Below are positions 38,120-50,389 of a stretch of 64,000 nt of DNA, piece by piece. The stretch lies in NCBI RefSeq assembly GCF_000208865.1, contig NC_018397.1:5547748-5611747 (forward strand), in the 5' to 3' direction. This DNA comes from Neospora caninum Liverpool. Lineage: Eukaryota; Apicomplexa; Conoidasida; Eucoccidiorida; Sarcocystidae. Each line of letters starts with the position of its first letter. Positions within the stretch are counted from its first letter, which is position 1. The notes under the pieces are model-generated. The model made no database searches. It was not told the DNA's origin and was given only the letters and a program-made list of their open reading frames with translations. A program made the translations under genes and the position numbers.

Positions 38120-40885
38120 TGCTTACATTTCCATACATTATACTTGCAGACACAGATATATATATATATATATACATATAGGCACGACGCTTGTGCGTTG
38201 GGGATGCGTTGCTTTGTTGGGCGGTTTCCTGGCCTCGATCTACATGTATATATACGCATGTAAGTATGTTTGCAAGTGCAGCTTTGGAGTGGGAGCTTTC
38301 TCACATGCACCGAGAGCGGTTGCGCAGTTGGTGACGCATTCGAAGAGGCCGATGAGTCCGGGGTCTTGCAAGTTGTTGATGTTTTGGAATTTTCCAAAGA
38401 GCGGTTCCATGATTTCTCGGCTGTAGGCCTCGGTGGCGAGGGCGGACCCGACGGAGTCGGCGAGGGTACCGACGGCGTCGTACAGGATGAGCAGGTTTTT
38501 CGTCTGGTAGAAGCAGAAGGCCTGCTTCAGCGTGGAGAGGATGTCCGGGAGATACGGCGCGAGGAGCAGCGAGGCTTCTTCCTCAACGGTTGCGAAGGCG
38601 GAGCACGCGGCCTCCTGCACTCGCTTGTTCCGGTCCAGCACGTGCTTCAGAATCTGCACGAGCACCGGCTTCAGGAACTGTTCTTCGTGGCGGCAGATCC
38701 AGGCGGCGTACCGACTCACGCACCAGCACGAGATGCTCCGCAGCAAAGGCTTGGGGTCGTCGCACAGGTTCAGCAGAAACTGCAACACGTTCGGCAGGTA
38801 CGGCTCCAAGCTGTCTTGACATCCCTGCGCGAGGGCGCCGAGCGCCAGGACGGCGGCCTCCCGCCGCTCCCAGTTCGCGTCCACGAGGCTCGCCTCAATC
38901 AACGGCAAGACCTCAGGCAAGACAGCTTCGCGATACACCGACGCAATGTGGTCCAGGGCCAGAGCACTGCCTTTCCGCACCGACCAGCCGTCGCCCCAGG
39001 TGCCTCGCGAGTCCTCCTCCTCGTCTTCCTCGCACGCGCCCTCGCCGGCCCCGCCCGTCTGCCGGTGGAACCGAGGCTTGATGTCCCGAGCCTCGTCTGC
39101 GACCTCCGCGTTGTCGTCCTCCAGCTGCGACGGGTCCATGCAGAGGTAGTCGTACTCGTGGTAAGTCGTGTTCTTCACCAACAGCGGCAACAGCGTCGGC
39201 AAGTGACGCCGGAGAAGCTCCAGGGCGTGATCGCGGTAGTCGTGCAGCGGCTGGTGGTACCCGGAGTCTCGCAGCAGCACGGGCCAGAACTCGACGGCGT
39301 CGAGGCGCACACGGTAGTCTTCGTGGCCACAGCAACGGACCACGAAAGACAAAACTGCCTCCCCGCTCGTCATGTTGAACACCACGTCTGGGCGTACTTC
39401 CACAACCTAAAGGGAAAAAACGGGGAAAAAAAGAGGCAACGTCCGGGCTGTCGGCGAATCGCTCGGCAGGGTGTGAACTCGCGGTGCCGCCTTTGGAGAC
39501 GCGCGGCGTCCGGGGACGAAACCGGGGCGTAAAAAACGAAGTGCTGAGAGGCACGCACGCGTCCACCCTAGAGACAGAGCTCGCCCGCTTGGAGAAGCCC
39601 CGCGCGAAAGGAGAAACAGCGAGAGCCCGCAGCCCCACACTCGATGTACCTGCGACGGTTCTGTCCCGTGATTCTCGCACGCCGCCGCGAATTCGAGTCG
39701 CGCGGTACCAACGCGCACACGCAGGCCGACCACGAGCTTTTTGTTTACACAACAAGACGAGAGAGAACACCCGCGAGACACGAGAGCGCGGAACTGGGGT
39801 CTTTTTGGGTGTTTGCGCATGCTTCTGCCCTCAGGCGGTCCTGTTTGACTCACTTGGACCATTCCTTGGACGACGAAGCGCGTCATCTCGGCATCCGATT
39901 CTTGCGCGAGTTGGCCCAGAAGTTGCCAATACTGAGGAAAGAAAGCCTCGAAGAGTTCCTGCGGGGCGAAGGCGCGGTTCTGCGCAAAGTGACCCAGACA
40001 CGCGATGGCGTGTTTGCGGACGGTCGGTTTGTGTGGCGGGAGAGCGAGCGTGAACAACTTGGGAAGGAGGTGACCGTTGCAGAACTGCGCGAGGATTTCT
40101 TCATCTGCTCCAACTCCGCGCGCCCCGCCCTCCCGCTCGGCCACTCGCCCCTCCTGGGCGTCTCTGAGCCCCTGGCCGTTGAAGCTCGGATTTCCTGCGC
40201 GGTCGCCGGCGGCGCCGACCCGCGCAGCGTCGCCCTGGGCCTCGTTGGGGCTGAGGCTTCCACCCTCGGCAGAGGCTCCGAAGCCGCGTGCGTGCGAAGA
40301 GAGGAACAGAAGCGACGGAAAGGCGTCTTCGACGATCTTCGAGAGCGCCGAGAAGGCGCCGTCGACGACGTCCTCGCGCGGGTCGTCGAGGAGCTGGAAG
40401 AGCCGCTGTAGCGCCTCGGGCCAGGTGCCGACGCCCTCGAGGGACAGGAGACAGGTGATGGCGGAGCCTGCTGCGGAGCGCACGCTCTTCTCGTTCTCCT
40501 CGATCGCCGCGAGGAGGCGCGGCCGAATGTACAGCGAGACAAAGGCGGGGAGCGAGTGCGGCTGCTTCTGCTGGAGATTGCTCTTCAACGTCAGCCCCGC
40601 GAGCTGTCGAATGTCTGTGGAAAACTGCGGAGACGAGAGGATTTCTGTCAAGTAGCAGGGCGCGTCCACCATCGCATTCAGCGTCTGAAACGCCTGTGCT
40701 ACCTGCTGCTGGACGACGTTGTCCGTCGAGCCGGCCTTCTCAAAGAGCGCGACAATCTCCGCAGTGTGCTCTGCATTTGGCTGCCACTGCGACAGCTCTG
40801 GCGAAGAGAGCGAAGAGAAGGAACCGTCTCCGCCCGGAGACGGATGGAGAAGCGACGCATTCAAATCGCCCACGGGCGCCGCCAT
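35141..40885 (-). CDS. TNPO1: Transportin (karyopherin beta-2, importin family)
   Basis: Eight exons, 5' to 3' on minus: 40885-39854, 39406-38305, 37770-37676, 37501-37256, 36973-36782, 36459-36339, 35883-35755 and 35304-35141. They give 1026 residues, all in phase. It carries PY-NLS cargoes into the nucleus and releases them on RanGTP. HEAT-repeat sequence runs throughout. Nearly invariant stretches are RPDVVFNMTSGE-side helices, IKPRFHRQ, then an acidic loop (about 440-485, EEDEEED), CWCVSRYAAWI, NKRVQEAACSAFATVEEE, NLLILYDAVGTLADSVG, SFALVGDLSK, NNAGWAIGELA, and CIIMRHAKNDEEK near the C-terminus. Human transportin is about 890 residues; the excess is mostly a Gly/Ala/Glu-rich insertion at about 195-265. 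The start ATG at 40885 has a good context (CGCC before ATGG); an in-frame ATG lies 16 codons upstream. Donors include GTACGC, GTACGG and GTACCG. Confidence 0.93.
38085..38114. repeat. (TA)n microsatellite in transportin intron
   Basis: A TA run in the intron before the exon at 37770; a second, shorter one lies near 38156-38174. Confidence 0.9.
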
Positions 40886-43148
40886 GGCGACAATGAGAAA
40901 GGAGCCACGAGAAGCAGGGGAAAGGACGTGCAACAGACACAGGAGAGAAAACAGGAAAAGAGGCTGTTATGGAGGAGGAAGGAACCCGTTAGACGGTGAA
41001 GCCGTGGACAACTGGGCCCTCGGGGTTGCGGCAGCCGAGACCAGGTGGCAGCAGAGGAGAATGAAACAAAAACGCGGTACGAGCGGGAAGAATCAGAAAC
41101 CTACGGAGAAAGGGAAAACAGAGAGTCTCTCTCTTCCGCCTTCCCCCTCGTCTCTCAAGGCACTGCTTGGGAGAGAGGCCAAGGAAAGAAAGGAGGGAAC
41201 TCCAAAACACGTGAAAGAAAACCAAAAGGCATCCGTTCGTAAGACACTCACTGTATCAGAAGGATTTCGAATGCGGATTATGAACGAAACAGAAAGCGCA
41301 AAGAGTGGAGACGAGCGATAGGCAACGAAAGGGACCCGACGTATTTTCCGAGAGACAGTGCGGAGCGGACGGCGAAGAACTTAAAAAAGGGGAACAGAGA
41401 CAGGCAGCGAGAGACAAAAGAAAGAGGGCGTTCCACAGTTTGGTGGCTGCTCGCCCCGGACTCCTGAGCCGAAAAGGAAACAACTCTCCCCAATGTCACC
41501 GGAGAGAACGGGGTTGAACTTTGCGGAAATTTTTAGGGGGCAAGAGACAGAGTGAGGCGAGGCAAACGGGGAGCGGGTAACGGGGAGGGGTGAACGAGGA
41601 GAGAAAAGGAAGAGGGGAAGCAGAGAGAGAGAGCAAGTCGCACTTCCGCGGGAGGGAAGGAAACCAGAGAAGACTTGTTCCTGCTTCGGTCCCCGCCCCG
41701 CCGGCCGATCCTTCTGTGTCTCTCCACCTTGAAGAGTTCCTGGAAAGGAGGCTGGCTGCGTTGGCTAACAGTTGAAGAAAATGAGCGGAAGAGGAACCTA
41801 GACGGAGACAAAGATTTCACGGCAGCGAGTTATTCTTCACTCGCGCGTTCCACAACGAAACAGGAGGAAGAGCAGAGAAGAGAACGATGGCGCGCAGAGT
41901 TGCCGGCACCGCCCGCCATTCTCTCCTTTCCTCAGACAGACACGGGACCGGACAGCGTCCAGCCTTTCTGCCCGGGGTTGAGTGAAACGGAGGACGGAGA
42001 TGCCCAGAAGCCCAAACGAAAAAGATCGGCGATGGGACGATGAGGCGAAGACTGCGCACAGAGCGTCTTCTTTCTGCAGATTCTTCGCCCGGTGGAAACG
42101 GCAGCTGGGGAAAAAAGGGGGGGACAGCGAGAGAGAGAGGAGAGACAAGCGAGACGGCGGGAGGGAAAATGGAAACGAGGATGTGCGAGAACAGAGGAAA
42201 CTGGCGAGGGAAGAGAGAGAAACCCGGCGGGCCAAGTCGCCAGAAAGCGCCGCCAATCGCTGTTTTCCGCAACCTTTTGCCTCCGTCCTATTTTTCTGTA
42301 TATACGCCGGAGAGAGGAAGCCTTCTCTCTCCGTCCACTCTCTCCCCCCGCCACGTCCGCCTCTCTCGCTTTCACCCCCGCCTCCTCAGCTCTCGCGCCG
42401 CCTGTCCACTGCGAGGCGCGCGTGCGCGTGCGTCAGCGACTGTGAGAAAGACTCAACAATGCGCAGATGCGAGTGTGTAGGTCTCTGTCGCTGGCCAAAA
42501 GGACGGCGGGGCTCTCGCAGGCTAGCGGCGTTTCTCCGGGGTGAAAACCGTCCCCCACACGGAGAAGCGGGAGGACGCACAATTTTCCCGGAGATTTCCT
42601 CGGTACGCCACTCTTGCGCGCGCAACTCGCAGCAGAAAGGGTTCTCCCCACCCTGCGCGTGCGTGTCTCGCGCCGCGAGAGACACGCACAGTTTGAGAGC
42701 TCAGAAAACACTACAGGCGTGTCCAGCAGAGCGAAAACATATGCAGGAGTTTCTCTCGAGCGGAAGTCGCGTTCTGTGGACAGCCGCAATCCAATGTGGA
42801 AGAAAACGCGCGTGTATGTGTCTGGGCACATATCAGTGTCTCGAAAGCAGGGAAGAACGGCGCCGTCCTTATTTGTCCGAACTATGTGGCGACGTGTTCA
42901 GTGACAGCCATTCCGAGATTGCAAAAGACACTCCAAACACACACAAACTCACTGTCTCTGCATCTGTATCTCTACACATCGGTAAGCAGATGTTTGCCGG
43001 CACGCCGAGGCACGTTTTTGTGGTCCGGCATGTAGAATGTGTACGTGGAGTCTCAGACGGCGCTGAGTGCACTGCTGAGGAGTTGCCGTCGCAATCTCCT
43101 CTTCAGCAGGCACACAGGGTTGTCGTGCTGCTCCTTGGTTTCTGTAGG
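40886..43148. other. Transportin 5' flank, purine-rich on plus
   Basis: From about 40950 to 42260 the plus strand is GA-rich, so the transportin transcript side is pyrimidine-rich, as expected of its 5' UTR. The plus strand carries an open 416-codon frame (41982-43232) that I attribute mainly to base composition. Promoters for transportin and a divergent plus-strand gene are expected here. Confidence 0.45.
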
Positions 43149-43549
43149 GGGAAGGGGTTTCGAGGCATCGCGTGGCCGGTGCATTCATCGATGTGCGCCT
43201 CAACCACCCCAGGAAAACGGGTTTTCCGCTGAAGGGGGTTTCGCCAGCCTCGAGCAGGCAACTTCCTTCGTGGAGCGAGGCAACACTTATCAGAGGAGGA
43301 AGGACGGGGTTATGTGCTTCCGCTTTCCTCTTGCAGCTTCTCTACCATTTGGATGGAGCGCCGGGCGCGCCGCCGCTCTCTGCACTGCATAGCGAGGAGG
43401 ACGCTGAACGCGTCGGCCAGGTGTATAGACACCCAAAGGAACCGAGTGCAGGAGACGTTGAAATCCGTTTGCAGGGGTACTGCACTCGCTTTTCTTGTGT
43501 CTCTGGGGGGAACGTCTTCTTGAAGGCTGAGAAAGTCTGCAGGACTTGA
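43149..43549 (+). CDS. Candidate exon(s) of unidentified plus-strand gene
   Basis: A pyrimidine tract ending in TAG at 43145-43148 could be a splice acceptor. After it a frame stays open to a TGA at 43549, with protein-like sequence (AGAFIDVRLNHPRKTG; HSEEDAERVGQ). The last part may be separated by an intron, since GTGTAT follows VGQ. No family is recognised. Position fits a gene divergent from transportin. A second plus frame is also open here. Confidence 0.25.
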
Positions 43550-44251
43550 CTCACACAGCAAAAATGGAGCTCTGATCCGCCTCGGGGTGGAGTAGCTCTG
43601 CAGGGAATCCCTGTTTCCTGTCAGTGGCATCGAGCAATACAGAGCGCCGTGATCGCCGGAGGTAGCAGAGCCGGAGGTGAGAGAAACTGTTTTAGGGACT
43701 CTGGCAAGGCTAGAAATAAGGGAGTTCTGGAATTCAAGCTGGTACGCGAAGACATGAGAGTGGAACAGGGAAGAAAGAGAGCCCGGTCCGATGCATCATG
43801 CATATAGGAAAAACCCTGACACACGAGGAGCCGGGCAACTCGTAGGTTTGCGAGCGCCAAGCGAGTCCCAACCTCGGACTAGTTTCGTCTCTATGAAACC
43901 TGCAAAATCACGGCGGGCAATTCTAGATTGTGCTTCTGCTCTTCGACGTAAAGGGTGAACTTACACCTGTTCCGGCGTAGCGATCCGGCGTTTAGGCCTC
44001 CACACCGGCTTTTAGGAAAACCAGAGAAAACGCGGTTTCCCGAGGGAGACGCTGTTCCCGTCTGTCAGGGACACTCCGATCCGCACCTCCACCCGGAAAA
44101 GTAGTTACTGCGGACACTGCTGTAGAAATCAACGGTGCGAGAGGTGCTTAAGGATGCGAAAGCATTGCCAAGCTAGAGCCGCTGTCCACACTGCGTAGGC
44201 GACGCACAAGACGGTCTCCTGACAGGTGGGTGCTCTGGACTCACTGAGCAA

Positions 44252-44918
44252 ATGAAGGAGTCGCGTTTCCACAAGACCCGGCGAGAAGAATCTGCGGGTA
44301 ACGTTCTGCCGGACACGCTGTGGGCAGATGGCGAAGTCGATGCTGTCCTTATTGCGGGAACGGGGAACTTACGTTTGGCGGGTCAAGCTGAGGCTCTGGT
44401 AGGCCATATCTCAAGCGCGCGTCCGATGCGGAAACTCTTGCTTCGCGTTTCATAACTGGCCCTTGCAATTCTAGAGGGGTTCTATGCCGGATGAGCGAGG
44501 AGATCCTCTGCATGTTCGGCGTCTCGCTCTCAAGCAGCTACCACCTATTCTCGGTGCTTCAACTCTGTCTCACTTTCTTGCTCTGTTGTTCGCGTGGCTA
44601 GTCCCACTGTGCGTGGGACGTTCTTTCTTTGCCATCCTTTTCTGCGTTCTGTCTGTCTCTCGGTTCCTTTCGCTCTTCACTGCCGACCAATCATATGCGA
44701 AGTTTAAAACGATTGGCGTGCAAGCTCGATTCGCCGGGAAGAGAAAACGAGTTCAGAAAGAGGGAAAAGGACAATCTACCTCTAGAGAGACGAAACTGAG
44801 AGTCCAAAAGAGAAGCAAGTCGCGCGAAAACCCAGCTGCCCAAAAAAGAGATGCAGACGGGACGGCGGAGGACAGGCAGAAGCGGAGAGCAAAACAACTG
44901 TGGCAAGCAGTGCAGTGA
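44252..44918 (+). CDS. Candidate small gene or 3' exons, unidentified
   Basis: Exon 44252-44398 (49 codons from ATG, donor GTAGGC) joins in phase to 44475 (acceptor CTAG), which stays open to a TGA at 44918. The pyrimidine-rich hydrophobic middle of the second part (about 44560-44690) is probably another intron. The C-terminal part is very basic (RFAGKRKRVQKEGKG; RQKRRAKQLWQAVQ), suggesting a nucleic-acid-associated or nucleolar protein. No family is recognised. It may continue the gene fragments near 43149. It converges on the next minus gene. Confidence 0.4.
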
Positions 44919-45535
44919 CCTTTAGACGTTCGCAGAGGGACACGCAACAGAGCGGCGCATGTACCCAAGTGAAACGGCCGTCGATAACAGAAGACACAAG
45001 CGGTTTGTGCATCGAAAAAGTCGTGAATCCAGACAAGAACAACAAGGAGCCAACATTAAACAGGAACCGGCCACGTAGCTCGACGACGGGGGCTGAAGCT
45101 CTCTCGTCGGGAAAAACATATATATATATATATATATGACGCTTCAAAGGGTCAAGAAGCGACGGAAAACACACTGTGATGCGTCTTCGCACGGCGCGTC
45201 TACGCATGTGCCCCGCCTTTCGGTTCGGAATCTGGTCACGAATCCTCTTGTAAAACACCGTCGACCGCGCCGGGCACCGGTGATCCTTTGTCGCCACAGT
45301 CTCGCTCTCTACCTCGCCTCTCCTAGACACCGAGAAAACAAGTGGAAAAATACCAAGCATTTTCACCCCTCCCTTGCCTTGTCACTGTCTGTGTCGGCAG
45401 AAAACACGAAGATACGTAGCTGTATGCTTTCGACTACGCCGGAGCCAGAACTGACCCGCAAGGCTTTGCCGAAGGGTCTCTGCTGTCTCAGGCGATTGGG
45501 AAGCAGCCACAATGTTCTGTAAGGCGGTTTCTCGT

Positions 45536-48500
45536 TCACTGTCCCTGGATTGAGACAGACCCGGTGGCGGCTCTCAATCTCTTGGCTGCCTGGCCAGGCG
45601 TTCCGCCCTGCCTCTGTAGACTGTCGGCCGTTCCTCGAATCGCTCCTCTGACACTCTCGGGCCTCGCAGTGGATGAAGCACTGGACGAACCCGAAAGGGG
45701 AGGATTCTGGAGAGGACTGAGAGCAGAAAGAGAGGTCGTGCCTTTGGTGAAGGGCTTTTTTCCTGTGGTTTTGAGGAATTCGTTTCCCCAGCTCGACAGG
45801 CGTTTCTCCATCACTTCCGTCCACGCGACGAGACGCGAGACAGCCTGCGGAAGCTGACCCGCGTCTGCGAGATCCACGTTTTCTGCATGCAACAGAACGT
45901 CCGCCAGCGACTGGCCCAGAGCAGCGGCGACACCCCCCTCCTTGAGTTCCTCATAGGCCATTGAAGCGAAGGGGACGACTGCGTCTTTTGGAGCCGCAGC
46001 GGCGTCGGCGGATCCGCACTCGAGCGCACAGGCCAGGAACGGGCCCAGAATCTCCTCAATCGCTGAACGCGCAACCGGCGCGTTTGATCCACTCGAGGCA
46101 GTCGCCGCGCCTCCGCACGGCGAAGAAGCGCGATCGATGTCGAGCAGCCTGTCGCGCATGTCACGGTCGCTGTGTGCGCTCATCATGTCCAGAGTCTCAG
46201 CTACACTGGCAGCGAGAGAAGGCGAAGAACTGAGACCCACAGAAGCCGGCCACGCGTCCGACGCCAGACTGCGGTAGACGAGGTCCGTCGCCAGCTGGTG
46301 GCAGTAGTCGTTGAGTTCTCTGACAAATACAAAGACGCAGGAACCCGACACAGAGATTACGTCCTCGCCGAGGGACATCCGGGGCACTCCCGCCCATCGC
46401 GTTCTCTCTACGTCTTTCTGTGTTGCTGCCGGGCTGCCTATCTCCACGTCTCGAGTTCCCTTTCCACGTCTTCGTTTCTGTCGTCCTATCTCCCTCCACC
46501 TGACTACCCGTCTCCGTATCTTCCCTCTCAAACCCACCGACCGCTGCCGCCTCTCCACACGCCTCCACACATTTCCCTACATTCGTTCTACGCAACTATA
46601 TAAAATCCGTATATCTACTTATCTCCCTGGTTTCTGTCCTGAGGTTGACGATTTTCTTTTCTTACTGATGTTTCAAAGCACAGGACACAGGCGCTATCCC
46701 CTGTGCTCTCCCCGCACTCTGGCCTTGTTCACTGCCGGCGCCAAGAGCCGCCTGCGCTGCGCCGGCCGGCTGAGCAGGCGGGCCAGCCCCTGCCTTCGGG
46801 GCAACTGCCTTCGTCTGGACGTTTCCTTGGGTTTTTGCAGAGACAAGGGAACCCGCGGGAGCCCCAGCTGACCCTGGAACCTGCGAGGCGCCACCCTGGC
46901 GTGCGTCTGCTTGAGGGACGCGCCTCCCCTTCGTGACGAGCGTCGCCGGAGCCCGCGCAGCCTTCGCCTGAACCGGCGCAGCTGCTTTGCTTCCGCCCGC
47001 ATCCGCTGCCGCTTTCGGTCTGGTTTCCCCACCAACGGCCGCGCCTCCCGCCTTCTGACCAGGTAGGAGTCCAGAAGAGAGCGAAGCTGCGAGAGCCGAC
47101 TGGGCGGGTTGAGGCCTCGCGGGGTGCTTCGCGGCGACGCCCACAGACGGCGCTGCGGCGCCGAGACCGAGAGAAGGCGCAGAAGCATTCACGGCGACTG
47201 GAGACGCCTTCGCCTCCGGCATCTTGGCTTGTGGGAGAGAAGGCACACTGGACTTTCCCACGACGCCGCCATGCGTTTGGCCACTAGGGAACACAGAGGC
47301 AGCCTGAGACAGACCGGGAGAAGAGGCCTTCCCAACCGCTGGCGCGGCAGCAGAGTGCGAACTCTTCCTCAGGCCCTCGACACCGCCGCTTTGCCCCGTC
47401 GCCGCGGCTGCGCCTCCGGCTGCACTGGGCTGCGCAACGCCACCTTTTGTCGGGACTGAGCGGAGAGAGGGGGTCGGGAGCGCCGCCTCCGCTCTCGCCG
47501 AAGAAGACGAGCCTTGAACAGGATTGACTGGTCTCACTGACAGACCCGCTCCCTCTCTGTTCATCGCAGCGCCGCCTTGCGACGCCTTCGCCTTCACCTC
47601 GCCCCGCCCCGAGTCACGCGCGACTGGCCGCGACGCCAACATCTGTCCCCCTGCGCCCTGTGGCCCTCTCAGCACAGCCGCGGCGGAGACTGGCCCGGTT
47701 GGGGGCGGGGCATGCTGCGCTGGTGCGTTTGTCGCCGCTGACCGGCCTGCAGTGGGGAGGCCGCAGCCAGAGACAACTCCCTGTGAACCTGCGGCGAGGG
47801 CGAGAGAGGTTTCCTTCGCGTCCGTCTTGGTCGCCGTCCCGTCTCCGCTTGTGAGGCCAAGCACCGGCCGTGGGGCGCGTTCCTCTTCGCCTTTGGGGAC
47901 CTGCGGCGTCGAAGCAGACGGCAGCATCGGTGTCTCTGGCCCGCGCACGCCTTGTTCTCGAATTGCACCGATCGGGCGCGACGACACGCCTGTCGCCCCC
48001 TTCTCGCCCTCCACAGGCCCTGAGCTCATGTTCGCCGCGAAAACGCGCTTATCACCTTCGCCTGCATGCGCCTCCTGGCCCTCAACGCCACTCGGGGCGC
48101 CGGCCTGCTTCTCGCCCTGGGCGGACGCAACAGCCGCGGAAGGCGGCAGCGTCTGGGTTGGAGAGCCTGACCCAGGGCCTGCGAGAGGCGACCCCAGACG
48201 CGGCTTCGAACCGAGACGCGGCGGCACCTTTGGAGAGAACTTCCCAGACGAGTCGCCTCTGCGATCCGGCGCCTGCACGCTCCCTGCCACAGACCCTGGC
48301 TGCTGGCGCCCCGCGCGCGCGCCTGCGCCTCCTCCGGCCTCTGAAGCCAGCGTGGCAGCGAGGGAATTCGCGGGCAGCGCGGCGCTCAGTTTCCTCGCAG
48401 CCTCCCCCCCTGCCGTCGCACCGACGCTGCTGCCTAGCGAGGCACTCCGCGAAGGCGCGAGCGACGCGACGGCCTGTTGCCTCTCGGCCATCTGCGCTTC

Positions 48501-50389
48501 GCGCTTCCGCCTCATCAACTCTTCAAACGGCGTCGGAGCATCAAAGTCCTTCCCGCCCTTGCCGCCCTCGCTCCTCTCTTGCAGGCCTGGGGCAGCTGCC
48601 GCAGACGCATGCGACAGGGGCGGGGACAGGACCGCAGCGGACTCTGACCCCGACGACTGTCGAGAGAGCAGGCCCCCCGCAGCCCCGGCTTTCGCGGCTG
48701 CATGCGCCTTCCCTGCATGCGTCGAAGGAAAAGAGCCCGCAACTTTCTTCGCCACGCCGAAGCCGCGCTCAGCGACAGAGGCACCCGCGGCCTTCCCGAG
48801 GAGCCCCGCGCCGAGCCCGTCCCCCCGCACGCCGTCGCCTTCTCGGGGCTTTATCTCTAAACCTGAAGCTCCGAGTCTCGCCTGTGGGGCGCTCGCCTTC
48901 GGCTGCGTCGCGGGAAGGTGGCGAAGGTCTCCAACCAGTCTGCCGCCAGGAAGAGGCAAAACCGCGGCAGTTGCCGGCGAAGCAGACGAAGCAAGCGGAG
49001 GTGAGAGCGAAGCCGCAGAGAGAACCGGCGACTGTGGGGAGACAACGGAGGTCGAAGAAACGCCTTCTTGAGACGGAGGCGGGGCCGGGAGAAGACCAGC
49101 AGTCACAGCCTGAGCAAGAAGGAGGGACCGAGGAAAACAGAGAGCACACACGCTTGACCCACAGGGAGAAAGAGAAAAAAAACCAAAACAAGGGTGTTTG
49201 ACGATAAGGTGAGCAAAAAAGCGAGGATCTGACGATAAGGCGGACAAAAGCAAGAATTTGAAGACAAGGGAAGGGCGGGGAGAAAAAGACGGGAGCGCAA
49301 GAGTAGGCCAAGGAGTATGGAGACTGGAAGAAATGGCGGAGAGACAAGAGAGAAGCCTCCATGCTACCCAAGCGAGAAGTGACAGAACACCGTGGGAAGT
49401 GAAAAAACCGCTTCAGGCACACTCACGCGGTTTCCCCATTCTTTTCTCGTTCGCGCCTAACTCGTTTCTTTCCTCGCGTTGCTCCCCCCTATTTTTCGCA
49501 TTCTCACCTTTTTGTTCGCCGTGTCCAAAACTCTTATCTTGTCTCCGCCTCCTGGCCGAGGGGCCCTGGCGCCGACTGCGGGGGGAGGCACGACCGGAGC
49601 CGCCTTCGCGGCGACGCCTGCCGCCTTTGGCTGATCTTCTCTGTGTCCCGGGAAGCTCGGGTCTTTCCGCTTGCTTTGGGTGAGAGACGGCGGGGGTTTG
49701 AGGCGACCGTCGCGCTGAGGCTGCAAAGGCGCACCACCGGCAGTCCCTTGAGGCTCCAGGAAGCCCGCAGAGGCGAGCGAGGCAGAAGCCTGCGCCGAGG
49801 CTGGCGACCAGACCCTCCCTCCGACCGCCGTCTGGGCCACGAAGACGTCGCGAGGAGGAGACACACGCGCGGCGGCCTGCGCAGAAGAGGCGCCTGCTTC
49901 GGCAACGGAGTGGGAAAAGTCCTCGCTGCTCCCGAGGCTGGAGAGAGGAAGAGGAGCGCCTCCAGCGGCATCCGAAGGGGCGAAAGCGAGAGACGCACTG
50001 GACGCTGCCGAGGGCTGCGCGAAGGCGCTGACTCGTTCGTGCGCAGAGACAGGAGCCGGGGCAGGCGCAGAAGCGGACTTTTGGAGCCGCGCGCGAAGCG
50101 CATGCAGTCGACTTAATTTCTCGCCTACAAAGGCCCCCTCGCCGCTGCGCGGCGCCGGCTCGCCCGCGGGGGCTTGGGGGCGTTGGGCCGCAGGTCCCCG
50201 CGCATGCAGCCCCGGCGGAGAGACAGAGGGGGGGACAGAGGCGAACGAAGGAGAAAACGGAGGGAACGGAGACGAATCTGACGAGGGAAAGGCCGCAGAC
50301 AGCGACGGGGCATGCGCCCCAGCATGGAATGAGACAGGAGCCGTGCCGTCTCCAACTGCCGAGGGAGGCGCGCCGTCGCGGGGCCTCAT
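45536..50389 (-). CDS. Large Ala/Ser/Gly-rich protein of unknown function
   Basis: Three exons, 5' to 3' on minus: 50389-49508 (donor GTGAGA), 49109-46666 (donor GTAAGA) and 46319-45536, in phase, 1369 residues. I do not recognise it. The first 900 or so residues are low-complexity Ala/Ser/Pro/Gly with scattered basic patches and almost no hydrophobic core, so largely disordered. Two helical charged patches stand out: EKLSRLHALRARLQKS near residue 100 and FEELMRRKREAQMAERQQ at about 488-505. The last exon encodes a more ordered, Ala/Leu-rich helical region beginning ELNDYCHQLATDLVYRS, which may be the only folded part. No signal peptide or membrane segment is seen. The start at 50389 (MRPRDGAPP) is the first ATG after a pyrimidine-rich 5' tract. 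Confidence 0.75.

Noticed and set aside
41982..43232. Plus-strand open frame of 416 codons upstream of transportin
   Set aside because: The first two-thirds is GA-rich sequence that reads as transportin 5' UTR on minus. The composition is Arg/Glu/Lys then Ser/Pro/Leu with no motif. Only the right end may overlap a real exon.
47524..49071. Plus-strand open frame of 515 codons
   Set aside because: It is antisense to the middle exon of the Ala/Ser-rich gene; high GC with few AT-rich codons keeps both strands open. The minus reading has phase-matched splice sites at both ends.
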